A DNA stretch of 64,000 nucleotides, from assembly GCF_028128615.1 (NCBI RefSeq), contig NZ_AMDP01000002.1, positions 372,001-436,000 of the forward strand, written 5' to 3'. Numbering within the stretch: position 1 is the first letter of the stretch; each line of letters opens with the position of its first letter. Below are positions 8,693 to 16,771 of the stretch, piece by piece. Origin of the DNA: Enterococcus sp. 5H (GTDB lineage Bacteria > Bacillota > Bacilli > Lactobacillales > Enterococcaceae). A program made the translations under genes and the position numbers. The notes below the pieces were generated by a model. The model worked only from the letters and a program-made list of their open reading frames with translations. It was not told where the DNA came from and searched no databases.

Positions 8693-10063
8693 TTATTTTG
8701 TGCCTTCAACGATAGCACCATTATGAATATATGTAGCAAATTCACGGTAAGTATCATCAAATAAATCATAATGTTGTTGCCTTTTTGGATCAACCATTTC
8801 TTTAGGGAAATAGAAACGTTCATCAATCTGCGTTTGTCCAGCAAGAGCTGCAACAAGATGGCTGATTTTAGATAACTCGATCAAGGTTCCATCTTTTTGC
8901 ATGATTTCAATTTGAGTACGATGGCTATTTTTCTCCGGACGATAAAAATCATAGGGTAAATCATAACTTGAATTAATCGCTGTATAATACTTAGGATTGT
9001 AACCAACTTTTTCAATTAATGCTTTTAAATGACGGATGGTTACAGAATCCCGATTTCCAGAAAATGTTGCCGATTTTAATGGCTTACGAATTAAAAAGCG
9101 ATTGGCTAAATCGTTCAAAATCGGATCAGGTAAAGACGTCCATTGAGTGAAATAAGTATTTAAAACGCCATCATCTAATTTCAAATAATCTTGTAACGAA
9201 AAATCACCAGTGAAAAAAGGAACCAATAACTGTGAATGGAGCTGATAATCTTTAGGATCTTTTTCATATAACTCTTTCGCTCGATGAAGTAGATGATCTA
9301 AAATGACTTCCATACCACGAGAAACAGGATGAAAATAGACCTGAACATACATTTGATAACGGCTGACAATATAGTCTTCCACCGCATGCATGCCGTTCAT
9401 AGCAAATGCCAAACCATCTTTATACGGGCGAATCACTCTTAGAATTCTGGTTAGATCAAAGGTGCCGTACTCTGTCCCGGTAAAATAAGCATCCCGTAAC
9501 AAATAATCCATACGATCAGCATCAATTTGACTTGAAATCATTTGAACAACTTGGGGATTTGGATACTGTTTAGTAATAACACTAGCTACTTTATGCGGAA
9601 AATCTGCTGAAACACGATTTAGAATTTGAAATACTTCTGTTTCAGGTGAAGTGATGATTTCCACAGTAATTGCTTCATGGTCAGTATTAAAGATATGCTC
9701 AAAAGTATGAGAATAAGGACCGTGTCCAACATCATGCAGTAAGGCAGCACAAAGAGTAACTAATCGTTCATCATCATTCCAGCCTTCTTCACCTAGTGTT
9801 TCGGATGAGTAGTTTCGTTGAAAAATATCGCAGATCCTGCGAGTGATTTCATACACACCTAAAGAGTGGGAAAAACGGCTGTGTTCTGCTCCATGAAAGG
9901 TGAAAGAAGAAGTACCCAACTGTTTGATTCGGCGTAATCGTTGAACTTCTGCAGAATTAATTAAGTCTAAAATAACTTGGTGCTGTACGTGAATATAATT
10001 ATGAACGGGATCTCGAAAAACTTTTTCAATTGGTAAAATTTGATTTTTATAAGGTGTTGGCAT
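8693..10063 (-). CDS. HD-domain dNTP triphosphohydrolase
   Basis: This 456-residue cytosolic HD phosphohydrolase belongs to the YwfO/EF1143 group, which cleaves dNTPs to the nucleoside and triphosphate. The metal-site residues are visible: H66 (HSRFSHSLG), H110-D111 (LLHDVGHGPYSHTFEH) and D183 (QIDADRMDYLLRD). Length and residue numbers match what is known for the E. faecalis enzyme EF1143, supporting an enterococcal origin. It would help control the dNTP pool. It lies in a four-gene leftward operon with 15 nt to lipL upstream and 23 nt to yidA downstream, and AAAAGGAGTG provides a strong ribosome-binding site. Confidence 0.93.
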   Translation of the reverse strand: MPTPYKNQILPIEKVFRDPVHNYIHVQHQVILDLINSAEVQRLRRIKQLGTSSFTFHGAEHSRFSHSLGVYEITRRICDIFQRNYSSETLGEEGWNDDERLVTLCAALLHDVGHGPYSHTFEHIFNTDHEAITVEIITSPETEVFQILNRVSADFPHKVASVITKQYPNPQVVQMISSQIDADRMDYLLRDAYFTGTEYGTFDLTRILRVIRPYKDGLAFAMNGMHAVEDYIVSRYQMYVQVYFHPVSRGMEVILDHLLHRAKELYEKDPKDYQLHSQLLVPFFTGDFSLQDYLKLDDGVLNTYFTQWTSLPDPILNDLANRFLIRKPLKSATFSGNRDSVTIRHLKALIEKVGYNPKYYTAINSSYDLPYDFYRPEKNSHRTQIEIMQKDGTLIELSKISHLVAALAGQTQIDERFYFPKEMVDPKRQQHYDLFDDTYREFATYIHNGAIVEGTK

Positions 10064-10078
10064 TTTTTCACTCCTTTT

Positions 10079-10927
10079 TTAGTTTAATAATTGATTTCGT
10101 TGCTGCATTTTTTCAATCTGCTTATTTAGTTCGGTACTAAACCACTCAGAAGGCAATGCTTCCGAGATAAATTGATTGTCAATCTCAAATGCTGCATCTT
10201 TTGATAATGCACGAATCAATTCTTTTTTTACTTCAGCAATAGTCAAAGGTCGTTGGATTAAATCCTCTAAATTAGCCATTACTGATGGATCTACAGGAGG
10301 ATAACCATTTTTCCCGAAGTCATCTTTTAAGCTTGCTTGATAGAAATCGCGAACGCTTTCGCCACGTTTTTGCTGATCCCCAGTAACACTTAAATAAATC
10401 ATAATAGCAGTACCATCTTTTACACGCCGTTGGGCAATCCCGGCAAATTTTCGCCCATCAATACTTAAATCAAAAGTTCCTGGACAATAGGATTCAGTAA
10501 TTTCAAAGGCTTTAATCAAGTGTGTTTTATCTTCAAAAGCTGATCGAATCCATTGCCACATTATTGTATAGGCTTCATCAATACTGATTTTTTTATTATT
10601 AGGATTGGGCAAAATTAAAGATACGTTCAAAACTCCAGTGTCAGCAATAACCCCCAAACCACCAGCATTACGAACGATACTATTGTAGCCAGCTTGCTTT
10701 AAAGAATTAATACCACTAGCTAAATTTGTGACCCGAGTATCTTTCATACCGAGAATCATCGTATGATCTAGTTGCCAAAAATGTATAATCGGCTGATGAT
10801 TAATACCAGCGAATGTAGTTAAGACATCGGTTAAGGCAAACGGTAAAAAATAATTTTTTTTCTTCAAACATCCTTGGTCATACACATAAACTTTTTCAGA
10901 TTCAATAACTTGTCTTAATTTATTCAT
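10079..10927 (-). CDS. lipL: Lipoyl/octanoyl transferase, LipL-like
   Basis: This 282-residue member of the biotin/lipoate protein ligase family resembles B. subtilis LipL, which moves octanoyl or lipoyl groups from GcvH to E2 subunits. Supporting features are RNAGGLGVIAD at 86-96, the cysteine C148 in ESYCPGTFDLSI and K160 in DGRKFAGIAQRR. An N-terminal GTG (10951) is possible, but the ATG at 10927 has GGAAGAG upstream and overlaps the preceding gene by 8 nt, so it is preferred. Alternatives are LplA or LipM. An E1 alpha/beta pair lies nearby but is transcribed divergently and lacks an E2. Confidence 0.82.
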   Translation of the reverse strand: MNKLRQVIESEKVYVYDQGCLKKKNYFLPFALTDVLTTFAGINHQPIIHFWQLDHTMILGMKDTRVTNLASGINSLKQAGYNSIVRNAGGLGVIADTGVLNVSLILPNPNNKKISIDEAYTIMWQWIRSAFEDKTHLIKAFEITESYCPGTFDLSIDGRKFAGIAQRRVKDGTAIMIYLSVTGDQQKRGESVRDFYQASLKDDFGKNGYPPVDPSVMANLEDLIQRPLTIAEVKKELIRALSKDAAFEIDNQFISEALPSEWFSTELNKQIEKMQQRNQLLN

Positions 10928-11279
10928 CACGCTCTTCTTCCTGTTTGACACGAGAAACGTAGTCTTTAACTTCTTTATTTAATTGATTATATTCATTGGT
11001 AAAACGCATTGGTTTACTTATTATTCGCATCGGCATGGTAGCTAAGAACTTACTAAAATCCATTCGTGCTTCTTCCGTTAATCTTCCAGGTTTAGAAACT
11101 AAACGTTCATAGAGATAGTGATAAAATTGATTCATCGCATCAATGTCAATACTCATTTGATTATGACATTCTTCGCATTCAATGAAAGAAATAATCTCAT
11201 TCATATATTGAATGTCATGAAGCGTTTCTTTCTGACAATGCATACAAAACAACATTGCTTCTTCGTCGTGAAATAACAT
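10920..11279 (-). CDS. Small zinc-ribbon protein (bh-protein family)
   Basis: This 119-residue protein has an N-terminal zinc ribbon with CxxC pairs at C12/C15 and C35/C38, then a helical, charged C-terminal half. Short conserved Firmicute proteins of this type have no established function. It is the first gene of the leftward operon with lipL, dNTPase and yidA; its stop overlaps the lipL start by 8 nt, which suggests translational coupling. The ATG at 11279 has GGAGG 9 nt upstream. Confidence 0.75.
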   Translation of the reverse strand: MLFHDEEAMLFCMHCQKETLHDIQYMNEIISFIECEECHNQMSIDIDAMNQFYHYLYERLVSKPGRLTEEARMDFSKFLATMPMRIISKPMRFTNEYNQLNKEVKDYVSRVKQEEERDE

Positions 11280-11397
11280 TTGTTTCCACCTCCAAATTCT
11301 ATTATAAACGATTTAGCTAAAAAATCATGCTTATCTAAGTAGAATGTCAAAGAAAATTGAAAATTTTTAAGGAAAGCAAAAAAATAGCTGAAATAAC

Positions 11398-11426
11398 TTG
11401 CTATCATTTAAGGAAAACTATAAAAT
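11398..11426 (+). promoter_or_regulatory. Candidate promoter of the E1 alpha/beta-SorC operon
   Basis: TTGCTA, a 17-nt spacer and TAAAAT lie about 100 nt before the E1 alpha start. Downstream at 11487-11507 is an imperfect inverted repeat (GTTTGAA / TTCGAAAC) that could be an operator. Both are visual assignments. Confidence 0.35.
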
Positions 11427-11523
11427 ATTTACATATGATTCTGGGTGGAACAAATGTAAAACCGGGTTGTCCTTCTTTTAATTTTAGTTTGAAGAACAAT
11501 TCGAAACGTAAGGAGGGAAGAAG

Positions 11524-12519
11524 ATGAGTCAAAAAGTAATCGAACTCCAAAATAACCATCAAATAGATCCCAAAGTAGCCTTAGCTAAAATGTGGGAAAT
11601 AAGGATTTTTGAAGAACTGATTCAAGAACTTTTTGAGGCTGGTGATTTGCACGGAACGATGCATCTTTGTATTGGACAAGAAGCTACGGCGGTTGGTGGA
11701 GCGGGAATTTTACAACAAAGTGATTGGATTGTTTCAACCCATCGCAACCATGGCCATTGTATTGCTAAAGGAACCGATGTTAGAAGTATGTTTGCAGAAA
11801 TGCTTGGGAAAAAAACTGGGACTAATGAAGGAAAAGGCGGCAGTATGCATATCGCAGATTTAACAATTGGCAATTTAGGATCTAATGGAATTGTCGGAGC
11901 GGGATTTCCGATTGCAGCTGGCGCAGCACTTAGTGCGCAAATGCAAGGGACCAATCAGGTTGTATTGTGTTACGCAGGTGATGGTGCTACAAATGAGGGA
12001 AGTTTTCACGAAGCATTAAATTTAGCTTCTATCTGGAAGTTGCCAGTAATCTATTTTATTGAAAATAATCAATATGGAATGAGTAGTTCTATTGAGCAAA
12101 TGGTAAACATCGAGAAACTTTCTGATCGTGGTAAAAGCTATGGCATTGAAGGTGTAACAATTGATGGGAATGATTTGAATATGGTGGCTGATACTGTTGC
12201 TAAAGCTGTAGCAAAAGCTAGAAATGGTGAAGGTCCAGCATTGATCGAAGCATTAACATATCGTCATAAGGGACATTCAAAGTCAGATAAGCTGATGTAT
12301 CGTACCGAAGAAGAATGTCTCCAGTGGCAAGAACATAATGATCCAATTATTCGTTTAGAACATGAATTGATTCAAACTAAACAAATGAATGAAACAGAGA
12401 TTCGCCAACTAGAACAATCGATTCGTATGAAACTTAGTAACTTAATTGATTCAGTGAAGCAAGATGATGAACCGACATTGGCAGATTTATGGACCCATGT
12501 ATATGCGGAGGACGAATGA
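11524..12519 (+). CDS. TPP-dependent E1 alpha subunit (2-oxoacid/acetoin dehydrogenase type)
   Basis: This 331-residue protein has the thiamine diphosphate motif GDG at 152-154 through ENN at 180-182. It also has [12 protein letters not shown], the GKGGSMH stretch before the [13 protein letters not shown] segment, and the [10 protein letters not shown] phosphorylation-loop-like region. Sequence style is closest to acetoin dehydrogenase E1 alpha. It needs a beta subunit, encoded directly downstream with overlapping stop and start. No lipoyl E2 or E3 gene is present in the cluster, so either these are supplied in trans or the pair works as a stand-alone TPP enzyme. AAGGAGGG precedes the ATG. 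Confidence 0.85.
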   Translation: MSQKVIELQNNHQIDPKVALAKMWEIRIFEELIQELFEAGDLHGTMHLCIGQEATAVGGAGILQQSDWIVSTHRNHGHCIAKGTDVRSMFAEMLGKKTGTNEGKGGSMHIADLTIGNLGSNGIVGAGFPIAAGAALSAQMQGTNQVVLCYAGDGATNEGSFHEALNLASIWKLPVIYFIENNQYGMSSSIEQMVNIEKLSDRGKSYGIEGVTIDGNDLNMVADTVAKAVAKARNGEGPALIEALTYRHKGHSKSDKLMYRTEEECLQWQEHNDPIIRLEHELIQTKQMNETEIRQLEQSIRMKLSNLIDSVKQDDEPTLADLWTHVYAEDE

Positions 12520-13508
12520 TGCGAATAATTACTTATTTAGAAGCAATTAACGAAGCTCTGGATGAAGCCTTAGCGCAAGACCCAAAGGTTTTTCTGCTGG
12601 GAGAGGATATTGGTATTTACGGCGGTGGTTTTGGTGCAACAAAAGGACTTCAAGCAAAATATGGAAAAGAACGAGTAAGAGATACACCGATATCCGAAAG
12701 CGCAATCGTTGGCGCAGCGGTAGGCGCAGCTATGACAGGAATGCGTCCGATTGTTGAACTACAATTTTCTGATTTTATTACGGTTGCGATGGATCAATTA
12801 GTAAACCAAGCTGCCAAAATTCATTATATGTATAGTGGTAAAGCGAGTGTTCCTTTGGTCATGAGAACAGCTGGCGGGTCTGGAACTGGGGCTGCAGCGC
12901 AACATTCACAAAGTTTGGAAAATTGGATGGCCCATGTCCCCGGTTTAAAAGTAATTCAACCATCAACTGCCTATGACGCAAGAGGATTACTTCTTGCGGC
13001 TATTCAAGACAATAATCCTGTAATGTTTTATGAGCACAAATTGTTGTATAACACGTTTAGCGATGTTCCTGAAGCTAGTTATGTCTTGCCGATCGGTGTA
13101 GCGGACATCAAAAAAACAGGTGAAGATGTCACAATTATTGCAACAGGAATTATGGTTAATAAAGCGCTTGAAGCAGCAGGAATCGCTGAACAAAAAGGGA
13201 TTTCAGTAGAAGTAATTGATCCAAGAACTTTGGTTCCTCTTGATAAAGAAACGATTTTAAATTCTGTAGCAAAAACAAAACGAGTTATTGTAGCGACAGA
13301 AGCAGTCAAAAATAGTGGTTTTAGTGGAGAAATTACATCCGTCATTGCTGAGTCTGAAATCGCGATGGAGCTAAAAGCCCCAATCGTTCGCTTAGGTGGC
13401 GAATTTGTACCAATGCCAGCTCAAAAAATGCTGGAAGCACACGCAATACCGCAAGTAACATCTTTTCTTGAAGCAATTGAAGACATGTTAGCAAAGGATA
13501 AACATTAG
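12519..13508 (+). CDS. TPP-dependent E1 beta subunit (2-oxoacid/acetoin dehydrogenase type)
   Basis: This 329-residue beta subunit partners the preceding alpha subunit in an alpha2beta2 heterotetramer. It has the [19 protein letters not shown]-terminal segment, the [18 protein letters not shown] cofactor-site region, [15 protein letters not shown], and a transketolase C-terminal domain with [11 protein letters not shown] and [10 protein letters not shown]. Two adjacent ATGs exist (12516 and 12519). The second is preferred because GGAGG at 12507-12511 is 7 nt away. Its first base is the last base of the alpha stop codon, so the two are probably translationally coupled. Confidence 0.87.
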   Translation: MRIITYLEAINEALDEALAQDPKVFLLGEDIGIYGGGFGATKGLQAKYGKERVRDTPISESAIVGAAVGAAMTGMRPIVELQFSDFITVAMDQLVNQAAKIHYMYSGKASVPLVMRTAGGSGTGAAAQHSQSLENWMAHVPGLKVIQPSTAYDARGLLLAAIQDNNPVMFYEHKLLYNTFSDVPEASYVLPIGVADIKKTGEDVTIIATGIMVNKALEAAGIAEQKGISVEVIDPRTLVPLDKETILNSVAKTKRVIVATEAVKNSGFSGEITSVIAESEIAMELKAPIVRLGGEFVPMPAQKMLEAHAIPQVTSFLEAIEDMLAKDKH

Positions 13509-13509
13509 G

Positions 13510-14451
13510 ATGAAAATTAGTGAAGACCGCAGAAAAATGCTGAAAATAGTCACAATGTATTATGAACAAGGCTTAACTCAAGCAGTTATTGCAAAAAAGC
13601 TGGGCATTTCGCGTCCAGTTGTATCAAAAATTTTGCAGCAAGCAAGGGAAACTGGGATAGTATCCATTTCAATTAAAGATGAGTCAGCTTATACGATTGA
13701 ATTAGGTTTACGAATTGAAAAAAAATATCAGCTGAAAGATGTTCTTGTGACGCCTGTAAATGAGCAAAGTCAGTCTGATCTTCTTCAGCGTGATGTCAGT
13801 CGTGTTGCTGCGGGTTACTTGAAGAATCAACTTAAGTCTGGAATGGATATCGGGCTATCTTGGGGAACTACGTTGGCAGATATGATTGATGAAATGCCTT
13901 ACAGTTCTTTTCCAACAATCAATGTTTGTCCATTAGTCGGCGGTGTATCAAGTGAACATTTATATTTTGACACGAATCATCTGGCTTTTCGTTTGGCAGA
14001 AAAGTTAAATAGTCGCTGTCAATATTTCTATGCGCCTGCATTAGCGGAAAGTGTTACCTTGGCAGATGTTTTGAACGATTCGAAATTAGTCGGAGATGCG
14101 ATCGCTCAAGCGAAAAATGTTGATTTTGCTGTTATTGGAGTTGGAAATCCTAACGAAAGTTCTACTTGGAAACAACTTGGTTATTTGGATAAAAAAGAAC
14201 TTCAAATTATTAATGAAACGGCTGTAAAAGGAGATGCAGTAGCGTCCTTATTTGACAAAAATGGTCAAACAGTGAACAATGAAATAAGTAAACGAATGTT
14301 AGGCGTTAAAATAGAAGATTTATCAGCAATCCCAAATGTTATGATTATTGCTTGTGGTCGGGAAAAAGCTGAAAGTATTAAACCGCTGTTACTGGGAAAT
14401 TGTTGTACTGTCTTAGTAATCGACCAAGAAATAGCTGAAGCTTTAGTCTAA
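13510..14451 (+). CDS. SorC/DeoR-type sugar-binding transcriptional regulator
   Basis: The 313-residue regulator has an N-terminal helix-turn-helix (about 15-45, GLTQAVIAKKLGISRPVVSK). A SorC-family sugar-phosphate-binding domain fills the rest, with LSWGTTLADM and VIGVGNP motifs. Regulators of this family usually sense a phosphorylated sugar and control a neighbouring catabolic operon. It starts one base after the E1 beta stop, so it is almost certainly cotranscribed and probably controls this operon. That points to a sugar-derived substrate for the E1 pair (inference). The effector is unknown. Confidence 0.88.
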   Translation: MKISEDRRKMLKIVTMYYEQGLTQAVIAKKLGISRPVVSKILQQARETGIVSISIKDESAYTIELGLRIEKKYQLKDVLVTPVNEQSQSDLLQRDVSRVAAGYLKNQLKSGMDIGLSWGTTLADMIDEMPYSSFPTINVCPLVGGVSSEHLYFDTNHLAFRLAEKLNSRCQYFYAPALAESVTLADVLNDSKLVGDAIAQAKNVDFAVIGVGNPNESSTWKQLGYLDKKELQIINETAVKGDAVASLFDKNGQTVNNEISKRMLGVKIEDLSAIPNVMIIACGREKAESIKPLLLGNCCTVLVIDQEIAEALV

Positions 14452-14497
14452 CTTATATTTAAAAAGCAACAAGTGTATTTAAAGGAGAGTGTTTTTA

Positions 14498-14932
14498 ATG
14501 GATTTATCACAAGGAACGCCAGTCTCAATTCAACTAAAGACAGTTGTAGATCAAGCTGGAGAAAAGAAAAATTTTTATTTTGATTTAGATGGACAAATCG
14601 TTAAAATCGGTGATACATTGTATATCCGTTATAAAGAAGAGCAAGAAGCAGGTGAAGCAATTCCGGTTACCATTAAAGTAGAGCCAGATGGGAAAATTCA
14701 ATTAATTCGTGCGGGTGAAATGCGTATGCGTTTAAAATTTGATTATCAAGAGCGTTTGGACACTAGCTATCGCACGCCATATGGATTATTTCAAATTAGT
14801 ACATTTACAAAGAATTTGCGCTTCAGTCTAAAGGATCAACCCGTTGCTGGAAGTATTTTAATTGACTATGATTTGTATTCTCAAGCTGAAAAAATTGGGG
14901 AATATCATTTAGAACTAGAATTTACTGCCTAA
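14498..14932 (+). CDS. ywiB: DUF1934 family protein, YwiB-like
   Basis: This 144-residue, beta-rich protein has the calycin-like DUF1934 pattern (repeated beta-strands, YRTPYGLFQIST, a DYDLYSQ segment near the end). The family is widespread in Firmicutes and of unknown role. In B. subtilis, ywiB lies near argS and rpoE; rpoE follows here too. The ATG at 14498 has AAAGGAG 10 nt upstream; an in-frame GTG at 14489 overlaps that site and is rejected. Confidence 0.8.
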   Translation: MDLSQGTPVSIQLKTVVDQAGEKKNFYFDLDGQIVKIGDTLYIRYKEEQEAGEAIPVTIKVEPDGKIQLIRAGEMRMRLKFDYQERLDTSYRTPYGLFQISTFTKNLRFSLKDQPVAGSILIDYDLYSQAEKIGEYHLELEFTA

Positions 14933-15007
14933 TTTTGCAATAATCAATTGATTTTTTCTTTATGTTTTTGTATGATAAGGAGTAGACTGTGAAAGGACGT
15001 GTACCGT

Positions 15008-15631
15008 TTGGAAATTAATGTATTTGACGGGTTGAATAAAGAGGAATTATCCATGATTGAAGTTGCGCATGCAATTTTAGAACAACGTGAAGATGTAATG
15101 GACTTCTCTGATCTAGTAAACCAAATTCAAAATTATCTTGGAAAATCTGACAGCGAAATTCGTGACTCTTTAGCACAATTTTATACTGACTTAAATATTG
15201 ATGGCAGTTTTATCTCTCTAGGAGACAACCGTTGGGGCTTGCGCTCATGGTATCCAATTGATTCTATCGATGAAGAAGTAACTCATGGTTTGGAAGAAGA
15301 TGAAGAAGACAAACCACGTCGTAGAAAACGTAAGAAAGTCAATGCGTTTATCATTGATTCAAATGATGAAGATGTTATTGACTACAATGATGACGATCCG
15401 GAAGATGCTGAATTAACGGATGAAGACGAAGATGATATCTTGTATGATGACGATGAAGAGGATGAAGAAATCAAAGCATACAACTCAGACCTTCAAGAAA
15501 TCGGTGCTGATTCTGATGACGAAGAAGAGGAATTACCTGGAATCGAAGAAGATTTAACAATCATTGATGAAGATGATGTTGATGATGACTTTGACGATGA
15601 AGAAGAGGAATATCCTGAAGCTGACGAATAA
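15008..15631 (+). CDS. rpoE: DNA-directed RNA polymerase delta subunit
   Basis: The 207-residue delta subunit recycles RNA polymerase and tunes promoter specificity. Residues 1-90 form the HARE-HTH domain, ending in [11 protein letters not shown] and WGLRSWYP. A short basic patch (RRRKRKK) follows, and then a long, almost wholly Asp/Glu C-terminal tail, as in other delta subunits. The TTG at 15008 gives the expected MEINVFDGL start with AAAGGA 10 nt upstream. The GTG at 14999 is only 1 nt from that site and is unlikely. Confidence 0.95.
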   Translation: MEINVFDGLNKEELSMIEVAHAILEQREDVMDFSDLVNQIQNYLGKSDSEIRDSLAQFYTDLNIDGSFISLGDNRWGLRSWYPIDSIDEEVTHGLEEDEEDKPRRRKRKKVNAFIIDSNDEDVIDYNDDDPEDAELTDEDEDDILYDDDEEDEEIKAYNSDLQEIGADSDDEEEELPGIEEDLTIIDEDDVDDDFDDEEEEYPEADE

Positions 15632-15637
15632 CAAATC

Positions 15638-15679
15638 AAAAAATGGCAATCTCCTTAGAAAAAGGGATTGCCATTTTTT
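15638..15679 (+). terminator. rpoE terminator
   Basis: A perfect AAAAAATGGCAATC / GATTGCCATTTTTT stem. Confidence 0.9.
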
Positions 15680-15719
15680 GATATATCTGACTATTTTATA
15701 AAAAATATATCAAAATATG

Positions 15720-15832
15720 TTGACAAATGGTCTATATCTTTGTAAACTATGTCTGTTAACAAAATTGAAGAGCGTTTTCATGTGACTAGATAATACTAGG
15801 CATGGAATAATTTCATTAAAATATGATATACT
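15720..15832 (+). promoter_or_regulatory. Candidate promoters for the GlcNAc PTS operon
   Basis: Two possible promoters are visible. One is TTGACA-17-TAAACT (15720-15748). The other is an extended -10, TGATATACT (15824-15832), whose transcript would begin close to gggattgttctatg. That start loosely resembles the 5' arm of a BglG-type antiterminator element, but no overlapping terminator was found. Confidence 0.35.
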
Positions 15833-15917
15833 CATATTTTGACGGGATTGTTCTATGCTTTTTTTGTTATTTATCACAGAAATCCGAGCAATCTACTTCT
15901 GCAGAAGAGGAATGTTT

Positions 15918-16751
15918 ATGAAAATCAAAAAGGTACTCAACCAAAACGCGGTACTCGTTGAAGATGTTGGGCAAGAAAAAGTGGCAGTCGGTAAAGGTGT
16001 AGGGTTTAATAAAAAGAAAAATGATTTGTTATTCCCAAATCAAGTGGAGCGAATGTTTGTTATGGAACCTGAAGGAGTGAAAAAACTTCAAGTTCTGTTA
16101 TCACAAATTGATGAGAAGTATTTTTTTGTTACAGAAGAAATTATTGCTCACGCTGAAACTGTACTTGGCGAAAAGTTGAATGAACATATTAACATTGGTT
16201 TGAGCGACCATATTGCGTTTGCTGCAGAAAATATTCAAAACAATATTATTGTTAGGAATAAGCTGTTAAATGAAATTGAAATTCTATATACAGAAGAGTT
16301 TTCGATTGCACAATGGGCCGTGGATTACTTAACTCAAACATTAGGAGTTCCATTTAGTTATGATGAAGCAGGTTATATCGCTATCCATATTCATAGTGCT
16401 CGCAGTGGACGAACGGATAATAGTAAAAGTATTCGTGAAGTCACAATCGTTTCAGAAATCATTCATTTAATTGAGCAAGAATTAGGAATTGATATTCATG
16501 ACGAAAAAATGAGTTTAAGTTATTCACGTTTGGTTAATCATTTACGGTTGTTTATTCATCGTTTTCAACAAAATCAGTACGCAGTATTAGATGATGAAAT
16601 TTTAGATGTAGTTAGAAAAAAATATGCTGAAAGCTACGAGATTTCGAAAAAAGTTCAAGTTTTGTTAATGAGGAACTTTCACTATCAAGTTCCAAACGAA
16701 GAATTAGGTTATTTAGCTATTCATATTGAACGGCTGAGAATGACCAAATAA
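15918..16751 (+). CDS. BglG/LicT-family transcriptional antiterminator
   Basis: This 277-residue protein has an N-terminal RNA-binding CAT domain (1-56; KIKKVLNQNAVLVED, GKGVGFNKKKND). Two PTS-regulation domains follow, with the expected histidines: SDHIAFA and IHIHSAR in PRD1, LVNHLRLFIH and LAIHIERL in PRD2. Such proteins bind nascent RNA to prevent termination when their PTS is transporting sugar. It lies 20 nt upstream of the EIICBA gene, whose activity it should report. AGAAGAGG at 15904 favours the ATG at 15918 over upstream in-frame codons. A regulatory RNA target is not clearly visible. Confidence 0.92.
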   Translation: MKIKKVLNQNAVLVEDVGQEKVAVGKGVGFNKKKNDLLFPNQVERMFVMEPEGVKKLQVLLSQIDEKYFFVTEEIIAHAETVLGEKLNEHINIGLSDHIAFAAENIQNNIIVRNKLLNEIEILYTEEFSIAQWAVDYLTQTLGVPFSYDEAGYIAIHIHSARSGRTDNSKSIREVTIVSEIIHLIEQELGIDIHDEKMSLSYSRLVNHLRLFIHRFQQNQYAVLDDEILDVVRKKYAESYEISKKVQVLLMRNFHYQVPNEELGYLAIHIERLRMTK

Positions 16752-16771
16752 AAGTAAGAGGAGAGACAAAA

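Noticed and set aside
10928-10951. GTG start of the LipL-like gene at 10951
   Set aside because: The ATG at 10927 has a better-placed GGAAGAG and a compact 8-nt overlap with the upstream gene.
15833-15917. BglG-type RNA antiterminator site before the antiterminator gene
   Set aside because: The start of the presumed leader only loosely matches the consensus, and no overlapping T-tailed terminator is visible, so it is mentioned only as a possibility.
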